Shown here: piece after piece, positions 45,421 to 56,717 of the stretch
How the letters are laid out: every line of letters starts with the position of its first letter
Numbering within the stretch: position 1 is the stretch's first letter
Assembly: GCF_050908995.1 (NCBI RefSeq)
Contig: NC_135133.1
Location: 3,452,001 to 3,516,000 of the forward strand
From: Andrena cerasifolii
Taxonomy: Eukaryota > Arthropoda > Insecta > Hymenoptera > Andrenidae
DNA: 64,000 nt
Direction of reading: 5' to 3'
Notes under the pieces: model-generated
Told to the model about the DNA's origin: nothing
Databases searched by the model: none
What the model saw: only the letters and a program-made list of their open reading frames with translations
Position numbers and translations under genes: made by a program

Positions 45421-47311
45421 AATTTAGAAAATATTGCGGGCGTGATGAGATATTAATGAAAGAAGTTTCAGGTTAGGTTGGAATAGCCGGGCGACGAGTA
45501 AATGATAGCGGTAGCGACAGTTGACATATACAGGGTGTCGAGACACGTACTTGGCGTCGAGACGCTGCCGCGTCTCTAGATCTGCTAATCGATACTCGAA
45601 TGCCTGGGGCGAGTGCGCTGGCTTGGAAGGATCGGATAGAAGGAGGGCCCGGGGGACTGGATCGCGACGTGACGCGAGTCGTGGGTGAATCACTCGTCCC
45701 TTCGGCGCCGATTTTGGGGGTTCGTCATTAAAGGCGGTCGTGCCCGTGTTTCTCCGCCGGTTCCACGAATTCGGCTGGCGTCGAGGCCGCCGCTGGACGT
45801 GGGTGGACTGGAGGAAAGACCCGTTTCGCATAAAGATTCAATTATAAAGTTGTAATCCGACATAATCCGCGTTTGATGGCCACGGCTCAACAGGTCACGG
45901 GTGCCGGTGGGCGGCATTGTTTTTTGTAATCCTGATGAATATTAATGCGGGTTTCGTGAAGCAAAAAAAAAAAAGAAAAAAAAGAAAGGAAGGGACGGTA
46001 GACGAGAGGAGAGGGAGAAGGTCCGGCACGGAACGGCGTTTCGTCTCTCCCCGCCGTCGGTATTCTTTTCGCGTGTTGCTTAGTCACCGAGAAAGAGACT
46101 TCGGGGTCCGCGGCGAGTCCGCTTTACGTGGCTATTCAAATTTCGGCTGCGTGTGCCCGGAATGAAAAATCCCGCCGACATTCCCGAATCGCCTGCATCT
46201 TCTTCTTCCCCTCTCGCCTCTCCTCGTCTCCCTTTTATCAAGGAGTCGTGCCGCGGAGATATCCTGCGAAGGCGCCACCAATCTCGAACGAGGCGGCTCT
46301 CTTCCTTTTTCCATGCGAATTCGCAAGCCTCTGCGTCCAGCTGCCTCCGGCGGCGGCTGCGCGCGACGTGGCAGTGGCATTTCGATCCCCACTCATTACC
46401 GACACGGAATTAATTCGGGTTTATTCAATTATCCCCCGATAGCTCTTCATGGATATCGGGCGGGGGCAGACTGTTTGCCAGGAAATTCGAGTTCCCGCCC
46501 GTTATTGACGGTATCGGGTTGCGATTGTTGCGCGCACGCCTCGCTTGAAAATATCATTTCTCCGCGTCGAATAACAATATTCTTTATTACCCCGTTAATT
46601 GCGATACATTCGTCTGGAACGCGGCCGGCCACGTTCACCGGCCCCGCGGGCCCCCCCCCCTCCTCCCGCGCAATTTTATTCAAATTACTTTACACGATGC
46701 CGGCTCGCGGCGCGCGAAACATGCGCGCAACGTTCCCGGCGTAGGCTGGCGACCGATAGCGAGGATATCCGTGTCCGTAGCGATGACGAGAGGCTAAAAA
46801 AAATAACGGGCGTGTTTCAGCCCCGATAGAACGGAACAATGCGTTTCATCGCGGAATAACGGGGGCCCTTGTCGGCTCGGACACGGTTTTAATATCGGCC
46901 GCCGGATAGGGCAAAAAGTTCGCCGAACGCCGAAAAGTCGAAGTCAAATACCTGAAACCAGTCGTAACTCACGATGAAAGCGGAATTTCCGCGGACGTGG
47001 AGGAGGGCCGTGTGCGTGTGCGGGGAAACGAAAACATCATCGGAACAATTACGGCCGCCCGCGCTACACGCCGCCGCTCGCGGGCTCTGTACGCGTCGTA
47101 TCGGCTGCCAACGAAATTTCCCACGGTCCTGGAACTCGGCTCGCCAGCCAATATCAGGAGCACCGTGAAAAGAGTGCGGCCGCGCTGGAGAAGCGGGGCG
47201 GACAGAACGATTTACGAAAGGGAATTTCATTAAACGATAAATAACGAAACGCCGTTGCGCGCACGGGAGGGACGAGGACCGTCACGGAGGCTGAGACAAC
47301 GGGGGGAGGTG

Positions 47312-47332
47312 GAGAGAGAGAGAGAGAGAGAG
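47312..47332. repeat. (GA)n microsatellite
   Basis: About ten uninterrupted GA units. Confidence 0.95.
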
Positions 47333-47873
47333 GGAGAGACTTTAGTGCAAACCGCGGCACTCGGTATTATTAGCCGGCGCTAGACTCCGCGGGATAGGCG
47401 CCTTATTGGGTTGCACGAAAGTGAGTAAGATAATATACACGTAGAATGCGAGATATTCGAAGTAAAAGGTGCAGGGCAGCGCTCGAGAGAGCGCTATGGA
47501 GAGCGCGAAAGAGAGCGCGCCGCGCGCCCCGGACCCGTCCAGTCCCCACGGCTGATAAAAGGTTATGCCAGGAATGCAGTTTCGTGAGAGAGACCGCGCG
47601 CCCCGTTATTAATTATTGTCCGGATAATTGACCGACCCCGAACGTTGCATTTCCGTGATGCGGTCGCGGTGGAGCTGCCGCTCGGAACTCTCGTCGGATC
47701 TCTCGCCCTGGAGATCAATCCTCTCTCCGTTCTTGGGCGCGTCCGTTTCTAAATGAAAATCGCCGGCCCCCCCCGGTGTTCCTCGCTCTCGATCCCGTCT
47801 CCGTTCTGACGTAACGAGTCGCGATAAAGTCGAGGACGCGAAATGGTTCCGATTCGTTTTCCCACTCCCCGGG

Positions 47874-48300
47874 ATTCCAGCGGCAACGTGCTACTGCACT
47901 TGTCGCTTTCGATCGGCTCGCGGCGCGTTTACTGGGTAACCTGACCGTTGAAAGGAGTATTCTAGGCCGCCACGCTCGATATGCACTCGGACTCGGATAC
48001 GTGCGCGCTTTGCCTCGATCGCCGATCCCGGATGAAAAAGAGGCTGGCGGTGTGCCGGCCAGTCCGTGGATCGTAGGTAAGCACTCGAGGAGCTGCGCGG
48101 TTCCGAGTCTGAATTGCAAACGCCACGATAACAAAGCCCCCGAGTCTCCCGCTGGTGATGGAGTTCGGGCGAGGGTGTCGATGGCACCGGAGCGTGCTTC
48201 GATTATTGCCCGGGATCCGACTCGACTTTGTCGCGGGATTGAGATTCCAGCGGCGGCGCTGCTCGCCGGCCAGCCTGACCATCGAAAGGAGTATTCTAGG
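47874..48300. repeat. Dispersed direct duplication, two copies 300-370 bp apart
   Basis: Copy 1 (47874-47966) and copy 2 (48244-48300) both begin ATTCCAGCGGC and both end with GAAAGGAGTATTCTAGG preceded by CTGACC. Copy 2 lacks about 36 bp of the middle. The two shared blocks in the same order indicate a real local duplication. Confidence 0.7.
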
Positions 48301-50361
48301 GCACTGTACCCGGGGGCTTAGAATAAACTCGGTTTACTTAAGCATGACGGGCATGCATATGAGTACGGGGCAAAGGAGAGCCGCCAAGCGCCATCTACCC
48401 AGTGGCCAGAAATAATTGTCATTCTACTTGAGGCGAGGGGACCGCGGTCGCCCAAGGCCTCGTGCATCTCGCATTTTCCTCCCTTCCGCCACCCTCCACT
48501 TCTCCTTCTCCCTCGGCCCCGTTCCCTTGCGATTGATCGCTCTCTCGAAAGCAAAGACGTCGCTGCCCTCGAATGGCAGGCGAGTCGATTGCAGTCGATT
48601 GCAGTCGAATCGCTCCCCTTTTCTCTCCTTTCTTGCTTATCATCGGAGAACCGTTGTTGCCCTTTGAACTCGGACAGGCGGAAGGTGGTCTACGAGCGAC
48701 CGTATTTCTCCTTTGGCCGGCTAGCTGTCCGTCGAGCATCTCGCGAGGCTGGCGGGACGGCAGAGGGCGACGGCTCGTTTGGACTTGTTGAAGCGCGAAA
48801 CTGCAGCTCGCCCCTGCTGTCTCCGGCGATACTTTCCAGAAAACTCGGTGCGATGGTTTCCCCTTTGGGAGGCAAATTGTAAGGTTCCCGAGGAGACACA
48901 CCTCCGGAGAAGCTACTGGTGACGAGCGGCGCGCTCCTCGGACGGACGGCATCCGCGGCATTCCGCTTTGGCGTTCCCCGCCATAAAGCTTCGTAATTTG
49001 GTCGGGACGGTGCCGTTTCTGCGCGCGGCAACGGAATACGCTCGGCGGTGGAACGATGCTCGGCGATCGTTTACATTGCGTTCACGTCTCTTTCGTTTCT
49101 TTCGTTTCGCGGAAGCTCCAAAGACTTTTGTCCTCCACGCGGATTACCTCGTTTCTGTTATTGCGCCCAGCCGTGACGACAGCTCGCGACATACCTTCTC
49201 TTTATCTGCCCGCGAGCGTTCGCAGAAAGCCGCGGCGCGACCGCGAGAGAGAACGATCCAAATTCGAATTCTTTTTCACGAGTTTCCCGTGAGAATTCAT
49301 TCGATTGGGACGATCGGAAGTCACCCGCATCGCGGTTTAAACGGGTCGTCGTTGAGTTTCACCAATCGCTGGGGACTTTGAAGCGGCAACAGCAGGAACC
49401 AGAGCTGGTGCGTCTAATAAGCGTCGAAAACGCTAGAATTGCATTCGCAAAGCTGACTGCGACCGGTCGGTGTTAGTTGCTCGATCTATCGCCTCGCGTC
49501 TTCTCTTGCCCGCAATCTCCCTCTTACAATTAGCGCGGGATAGCGACGGCCGGAGAAATAGCCGGTATACAGATCCGTATCGTATCGTACCGCGGCGGGT
49601 AACTAGATTACGCGATCCAGCTTTCGCACCGCGCAAATTGCCGCTATATACTATTCCGATTCGAGGCGCGCGGAGTACGCGCTGCAACAGGGAGACTAAT
49701 CTGACCTCGCCCGGACAAGACCAATCTGTTTCGTCTAATCGCGGCGTGCCCATTAGAAACGCGGCGCGCGCCTATCGATTAAAATCATCTCCGCCAGCGA
49801 GCAATCATCCCCGCACAACTCGATTCTGTGGGGCGGTACGCGTCCGCAGTTTTTAAACGATTTTATTCACCGTCGATCCTCTGTATGCATGTCTGTTTGT
49901 TTGGTTCGAATCTGGAAACTCAATTTTAACCCACTTCCAACTTTCCAATCGTGTCGAAACATTGCAGGCGTACGTAGTTTGTAGAACAACACAAAATTAT
50001 GCAAAAAAAAAACCCGAGGGGTTTCGAACGTTAGCCAGTCATCGATAAATATAACCCATAACCACAATTCCAAACGACTGAAATCAGCCTATAATCACCA
50101 ATAAAACTTAGACGATAAGAAGTAAATAATAAAGAGAGTATATAAAGAAAAAATTAAGTTGAACGATTTTATTTAAAATGCACTAAAAACTAAAAAATAA
50201 TTATTTCCTTGTGCTACAATTTCGATGGTGATATGTCAGTTTAAGTAAAATCGTGGGGCAGGATATTTCGTAGCAGGATGTGAATCACTTTAATAAAGAA
50301 GCAAACGAAGCAAATGAATTTGTTGCCAGAGAGTTTTCATTCGCATTAGCGAAACAAAATA

Positions 50362-50894
50362 TTTTTTTCAACACCTGCGTGAAGGGTGTGTGTTTTCAAA
50401 GACTGCTGAGCGATTCGCAAAAGAAATATGCACGCTCGGTTGCTTTTTTATTGAAATAAAAGGGAAGAAACAAAATGCATTGCTTGTGCCAAAGACTCCA
50501 CTTTTTGTTTATCTCGCCACTTCATGAATTTTTTGTACATTGTCTACTTTTTTTCGATTTCGGCGGCAGCAAATTTTCCTCAATCGCTGTTGCAGCTTCT
50601 GCTATGTCGGGGGGCGTGTGGTATCCCGTATCACTATCACTCTCATTATCGCTCGTTTTATCTTTTAACGAAAAGTGATGCTGTGACAGTTGTAATGTCA
50701 ACATAAACACACATGATCGATATCGATTAGCCGACCAATTGCTTCTTCATACCACAGGGTAACGCCATGTTCACTCAGCTCGCAAACTCAAGTTTCCTTG
50801 GGAGCAAAGTAAAAAGTACGAATACGCATGGGCGCAAAGTCTTTTTTTTCAACACCTGCATGAAAATGGGTGTTTTTTTTACGCCTGCTGAGCG
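50362..50894. repeat. Direct repeat pair inside the long-TIR element
   Basis: The segments at 50362-50412 and 50842-50894 share TTTTTTTCAACACCTGC, GGGTGT and CTGCTGAGCG in the same order and orientation. Confidence 0.7.
50470..50710 (-). pseudogene. Broken N-terminal ORF, possibly recombinase-like
   Basis: The minus strand reads an acidic start (KTSDNESDSDTGYHTPPD) then ATAIEENLLPPKSKK, followed by a frameshift near an A-run. In the next frame YKKFMKWRDKQKVESL continues. The arrangement ENLLP.KSK...Y..F..W resembles the start of the core-binding region of insect tyrosine-recombinase-like transposon proteins. Nothing after this region survives. The family assignment is weak; what is solid is that coding potential continues across a frameshift. 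Confidence 0.3.
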
Positions 50895-50957
50895 GGAGCA
50901 AAATGACCAATATCAGACGTATTCGTAAAGTGACGTATCGCCATCGTAATTGTAGTA

Positions 50958-51438
50958 GGGTAATTGTGGGAGAGACGCCGCACCTTCGGTATTTCCGGGT
51001 TATCGGTAATAAAATACAACATTGTCGATTTTATTTGCTTTAGACTGTTCGGAAGAAGAAAAGACAATTAAATTTCGAAAAGCAGAAATAATATCTGCAC
51101 CTATTTGTTTTTCCAATTTTATTGTATTTTATAACAGAATAAATTAAAAAGCTGTTTCATTTTACTTTGCTTTTACTATTTTTTTTTAAATAAAAAGTTA
51201 AAATTAATTTCGAAATACAACACCACCCCCGGACGTGAGGCGCCTCTCCTAAAAAAATGGATGTTTTTAGTTTCAATTTTTGAAGGTTGATAAATATTAA
51301 AATTTTGATTTTCTTTAACGCCAGTAGTAGGACAAGATGTTCAACTAATAATATGTATCCTTGAAACAAATTTCCATTGCAAAATTTAGACACGGTGACA
51401 ATTTTGCGCAAGGTGCGGCAACTGCCCCGCAATTACCC
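50958..51438. mobile_element. TA-flanked MITE inserted in the right TIR of the long-TIR element
   Basis: The left end GGGTAATTGTGGGAGAGACG and the reverse-complemented right end GGGTAATTGCGGGGCAGTTG, both continuing into CCGCACCTT, form a 29-bp TIR. TA lies at 50956-50957 and 51439-51440. The 481-bp body is AT-rich with no gene. Confidence 0.8.
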
Positions 51439-52207
51439 TACAAGAAAATAATTATTTTTTAGTTCTCAGTGCATTTTAAACAAAACCGTTCAACTTAAAA
51501 ATTGTTTTTTATATATTTTTCCCCTTTTTAATCGACGAACCTGCAGCAGGCGGGCTCGAGGTGCTCTACAATAATTAACCGTAACGATAATACCAGACGC
51601 GGCTGGTAAACAAACAGATGCTCGATCCGCGCCCCCGCGTTTTATAACGCGACGTTTCGCGACTAGTGAGTTCGCGCCGTTTCGCGGCTAAGCGGGCGGT
51701 AAAAGTATACGATAGATAATGGACCCCGATGGGAATGATAAGCCATCCACCCGGGCCGAATGAACGAGGGAGCCGGTTGTTTTCCGACCGATTCGCGGAT
51801 AACCGCGTAACGAGACTGACTCGGTTTTCCACGGGGCGAGCAGTCGCGAGGTTTCCCCCGCACCTTCGTCCGGACGGGGGTTGGGTGTCGCGCAACCCCT
51901 TTTTCGGGGACTCTTACCTAGGTGCACGTCGAGCGTGACATCGGGGGAAGCGTGGGCGAGCGGCAAAGTGCAAATCGTCCGATAAGATCGCCGACAACCG
52001 TGAACTCCACCTTCCGGTTACCTGTCCCGGCGACGCCGATAAGATATCGCTCTTAGATAATTCTCTCTCATCGTACAATCGCCGTTCGGCATTCCAACGG
52101 GGTTCTCGATTTCTCGGTACATAGCGGTTCTCCTTCTCAGGGCCGCCGCGTCGTTGGCCGCGTGGGCGGACTGGACATCCGCGCGCTAAACAGGCGCCAC
52201 CAGGATG

Positions 52208-52232
52208 CTCTCTCTCTCTCCCTCTCTCTCTC
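52208..52232. repeat. (CT)n microsatellite
   Basis: CT repeat with a single interruption. Confidence 0.9.
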
Positions 52233-54645
52233 GCTATTCTTCGGTTTCTAATACCGAATTTGTACAGCTCGGAATGCTACTGTCCGTCGAGAATAGCAGG
52301 TATCAAGGACTCCGGCGTCAGCTCCACTCGCGCCTCGTTTCTCCGACCCACGGTACCAAATTCGCGGAGGCTGGCATTCCGTGGAACTCGAACGACTCGT
52401 TGGAGTTTTGATCGCACGGAGTCGGACGGAGAGGATCGAAGATGGAATCCTTTCTTTCCCATCACCCACGTCGAGCTTCTTCCCCTTTATTTCCCCCCGC
52501 GGGTTCCGCGGTGTTGTGGCTTCGATACGCTCTTCATCCGGTGTGCGATTACACCGGCGTTATCAATTTCCATTGTTTATATAACAATCTCCATTGTCTA
52601 TTAGGTGGATCAGCGGCGAGGCTGATTCAGAGCTGACACACACGCACGCTCGGCTGACGATAAAGATTAAAGGCTTTTCCCAAGCGCGACGACCGGCGAC
52701 GGCGCCTCGCGATCCGCGCATTCTTTCTCCGTCTCGTCACTTCGGGCCTCGGAGTGCTGGGCTCTCGACGTCCAGTCGAACGACGAGCTCGGGCGATTTA
52801 ATCGGTTTTCTTCGTTGACGTTCGACCGCCACTAGACGGTCACGTCGGGCCGTGCGTTGTTTCTAATTTCGACGGCAGCGGCGCAAAGGGACCGTTTGCC
52901 GGTTAAAAACGCGCGGGGAATCGATTAAAGCGAGGAATCGCGGGGGGGCACACGCTCCGCTCCCCCGTGAAAGGAAACAATCTCGCCGCGGTGGCGTTTC
53001 CATTTCCCTCTGGTTCCAAGCCGGCCCGTTTCGAAGCGTTTATTCCAGAGCAGTTCTGCTGTGTCTGGCCCCCTTTGTTGTCCTTTTCCGTGGCGCTTGG
53101 CGCGGCTGCCTCGCAGCTCTGTTCCTCCACGCTCAAAGGTCGATTCTTTTGCTCGGAGGCGGCCGGATAGATAGATACACGTATGCCGCAGCCGCCAGTA
53201 TGCCACCGGCTGCGATTAAGGCACGTATATCGGGTATCCCCAGGGGAATCCCCGTGACCGGGGAATGGATAAATAATGGCCTCCATCGTTACAACGGTGT
53301 GCTTTCGGGCGGAGTATGCAGCTCGCAAGCACGATATCCGGCGGCCGGCCAGTCTGCCCATGCTCTGGCCAGCTTGTCCGCCACGGCTAAGTACACGAGC
53401 TTTTCCGTGACGCTTGCCTGCCTCGGAAGCGGTCAGAAAGACCTTTCGTCCCCGCAACGTGTTCTGAACTCCGAGCAGTCGCCCGCCTAACGAGAATATC
53501 CCCGAGGAGAACAAACGACACACTCTGATTTTCTCTTGTTGCCACTCGCGCCGGCCTCGCCGCCCCTCGGTTTCGCCTCGGTGTCGCCGCGCTAAAGGAT
53601 AAATCTCTTTGCTTCGGAGTTGCTCTCGGCCCGCTGCTGTTCGCCGAGTTCCCTCCGATCCCATCGCCTCGCGGTCGGCTCCGAGCGAGAGCCGTCCGCG
53701 TTCTCGGCTCGTTCGTTCCGCCTCCGGTGGGCACGCTGCAACCCTTCGGCTCGTTTCTTTGCTCGCGAATGGAATTTTGTGCCTAAAACCGGGACGATAT
53801 CTCCGCCGAGTTTGCGACTCGCGCACGCGAGTGCTGCTGACAGCTGGGGAATGGAAAGACGAGCGCGCGGAGAGCAGCGCGGCTGCGATTTTCGGTGCGG
53901 GCCGAGCGGGGCCCGTTAATTCGAACGAGCTGGCGAAAAATGCGCCGAAGCGGGATTCAATAGGAGCCGGTCAAATTGTTGCGCGTTTCAATCAACGACC
54001 GCTCGGAGGGTAATGTATTCGCGGGGGCTCGATGAAACGCGCGGAGTAGGCGCGCGTTGCCGTTCATTCGCCCTCGACCGAGCAGCAATGCAACAGAAAT
54101 GCTCCTGATGACCACGCGCCCCGACTGCGTAATTTAATTGTTCGCTCGCAATATGACGAACTTTCCGAGCTCGCCGCGCGCCGCTCGCTCGCCCAGTGCC
54201 CATCGATTCCACTGACTAGTAGTTTACAATTAGACGGCCCGGCAGGAACACCGCGAGCCTCGGTATCTATGGGTCGATCGATCGATCTCCATCGATCGCG
54301 GATTCGTCGACGTGTTCCTCGGCTTTCAGTGTCCTCGGCGGCGCGTAATCCTGCTACTCGCTAAGACTAACAAGACCCACCGGCCACCAGCCTCGACGCG
54401 CAACAAACTTGGACTTGGACTCGGGTTCCTGGCTCCCCGCTGCGTGACTTCGAACGGATACGCTCGACCCGGTGGTCTACGGAGGCGGCAGATGATCAAG
54501 ATATCTTGCGCGCAGTAATCGATCGCGTCGCCATTCGAATCGCCGTTTCCTCTTCTCGGAAACGTGCCGCGTCTAAGGAGCCGAACGAGCAGGACGAGCA
54601 GAAATTCGCTGGGACCCAGAAATCGTGGCCAGGGGGGAAGAGGAC

Positions 54646-54672
54646 AGAGAGAGAGAGAGAGAGAGAGAGAGC
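54646..54672. repeat. (AG)n microsatellite
   Basis: About 13 uninterrupted AG units. Confidence 0.95.
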
Positions 54673-56205
54673 GGCTAGAGCAAAGGAGAGAGATACGGCG
54701 AGAACGAGGGCATCGTGTCCAACGTGGCACGACGATCGCAATAATGCCAGGACACGCTCGATCGAGCCCCTCGCATCGGGTGGGGTCCATCGCGCTTTAT
54801 GGAGCCAGCTTGGCCTCGTGTACGTGCGTAATACAGGCTCGTAGACGGGAACACGGGCCGAGGGAAGAGAGAAGAGAGCAGAGAGAAGAAAGAGAGAGAG
54901 AGATAGAGCGGGTATTTACTAAATTACGTCCGGTGCAGCGGGCGCGGGCTACCGTCGCTGCATAAGACGCGCCGTACCGCGCCGCGGTGCATCAGGGCCC
55001 CCTCTGCACGACGTCGAAATTCCTCGGTGTTCCGCTCGAACGACTCGATAGTCCCGGGATTTTGCGAGACCGACGGCCAACGAGCTTCCGCGTGCACGCC
55101 GGGTCACGAAAGTCTCCGGGACGCTTGCGCCACTCGAAAACTAGAAAGGAACAGGACACGCGTGCACAGCCGCTCGAGAGCCTGGGATCACCCGAGCCTG
55201 CCGCCCGGGATCTACAGAAAACATTTAGCGAAGAGATCGGAAGGATCGCCGCGAAATATCCGCTCGGTCGTTCTGCAATCACGGCGGAGATCCGTCCCGA
55301 AGGGCAGTAACCGTTTATCACGGCGCAGGAATTGCAGGGATTGCTCGGTAGCCCCGCCGCCGCATCGACCAATATCTCGCCGAGTTTACGACAAGTTTAC
55401 GGCGAGTAATAAACTCATAAAGCCTGTAGATTTCACGGGCGCGAGGAGATTCCTAACGCGACGCGTGTACGGAATACTATCCGAGGCAGAGCTTCGTAAT
55501 GTGTCTCCGGTAGCCGGAGTTGAATTTGCGGGGACACCTGCAAGCCATTACAAAGTTACGCCCGTAGCTTGACACGTCTTTTTGTCTCGTGCCGCTGTTG
55601 CCGCGATAAGCCCCCGGTGTACAACTTCACTTGGAGCGTGACACATATTTAGGAGGAGGAAGAGGATCCTATTCCGTGGCTTTCCGCGGGTAAAGGTGAA
55701 GGTTTCGAGGAATAGGGCAGAGTTGCAGAAGTGGGTGTCGCTGTGTCCTCGCGCTGCGGCACGGCAGATCGGTGGCTGGGAGGCGGCGAACGCATCCACG
55801 CGGATTGTGGGTGGCACCCGTGTGGGTGCGCTCGTCGATTCCAACCTCGTTGCTCAGCCACGATGATCTCAGGGCCGTTGAGCGTGCCTCCAGCGTTACA
55901 TCCGGCAAGTGTCGTCGATCGTTCTGCACAACTTGCTTTTATATCGCTCGACCACCACGCTGCATTCACTGGAGGGCTTCCCTTGTCCTCCGCGGGACAA
56001 AACTTCATCGTTATTCCATACCAGTCGTCGCATCTTCGATATTCACGGTATACTTTGTTCCTGAACGAATGCCACTGGACGGGATTCCGTGCTCGGATGC
56101 TCATCCCAGAACAACCTTCGAATATTTATATAAAAAGCAACATTTTCGAGAGTTCGTGATCTGAATTCTTACGGCTGCAACTCTGTGACGTTGCGATCAC
56201 TTATA

Positions 56206-56715
56206 GGGTAAAGGATCCAATTACTGACTCCTAACCAATTACTGTCACCCTAAGCTATTTTACTTAACCCTTAACTGGTATCCTGGGGTCAGTCATGACC
56301 CCAAGCACGCAAGGTTCGCTGCAAAATATTTGGTTGTCTAAGTTTGTAAACTGAATTTCTAATTAATTTGATCATAATAGTTTAACTTTCTACGTATCTA
56401 TTATTTTATACATTACCTACGAACAAAATAGGTATTCATAGAGGTTGATCTAATGTCGACTTTACAAATTTTTGTGTCCTTTTTTATTTGGGGTCTGCCA
56501 CGACCCCAAGATAACAGTTACGTTTGAAAAAATAATATACCAGTTAAGGGTTAAAATAAAAAAACTATAATATATAATCTATAGTATAGATTATAGGTCG
56601 AATTACATAATTCTTTTTGTGCATGACTTTACAACGTTTATTTATTCGTTATTTTAAGCAAAATAGCTTAAGGTGACAGTAATTGGTTCGTTGTCAGTAA
56701 TTGGGTCCTTTGCCC
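56206..56715. mobile_element. Palindromic MITE, copy 2 (interrupted)
   Basis: Outer parts match copy 1 (23933-24162): it starts GGGTAAAGGATCCAATTACT and ends in the same inverted arm; the centre with the ATAATCTATA...TAGATTAT palindrome is shared. TA precedes the left end; the right target reads TG. A 282-bp piggyBac-type MITE interrupts the left arm. Confidence 0.85.
56269..56550. mobile_element. piggyBac-type MITE with TTAA target duplication
   Basis: The ends CCCTTAACTGGTAT and ATACCAGTTAAGGG are perfect 14-bp TIRs. TTAA is duplicated at 56265-56268 and 56551-56554. Both CCC termini and TTAA targets are diagnostic of piggyBac. Each end carries a subterminal hairpin built on GGGGTC/GACCCC. 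There is no transposase. The uninterrupted copy 1 has a single TTAA at this point. Confidence 0.93.
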
Positions 56716-56717
56716 TG

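Larger units (their letters stand above)
45421..49860 (+). other. GC-rich presumed intron, no exon recognised
   Basis: Non-coding. It contains an A-rich run near 45963-45987, a (GA)n at 47312-47332, a direct duplication (47874-47966 with 48244-48300) and a 10-bp tandem repeat around 48583-48610 (unit GTCGATTGCA). Nothing else stands out. Confidence 0.5.
50118..51530 (-). mobile_element. Long-TIR DNA element, right TIR split by a MITE
   Basis: The left arm (about 50118-50245) and right arm (51441-51530 plus 50920-50957) are inverted partners, sharing TTAAGTTGAAC, AAAATGCACT, AACTAAAAAATAATTATTT and CTACAATT.CGATGG. The right arm is interrupted at a TA by a MITE (50958-51438); removing it restores the match to the left arm across the junction. 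The interior has a direct repeat of about 52 bp and a broken open frame on the minus strand. The outer boundaries are approximate. Confidence 0.6.
51541..56203 (+). other. GC-rich presumed intron, no exon recognised
   Basis: Non-coding. It contains a CT-rich tract at 52208-52232 and (GA)n at 54646-54672, with more GA at 54868-54905. A minus-strand open frame of 307 codons (52903-53826) is the longest after the Vein-like exon on either strand but has no domain, is low complexity, and lies in stop-poor CpG-rich sequence, so it is not called. Confidence 0.5.

Noticed and set aside
52903..53826. 307-codon open frame on the minus strand
   Set aside because: No recognisable domain, Arg/Gly-rich low-complexity sequence, and overlapping long frames on the other strand; expected in stop-poor CpG-rich DNA.
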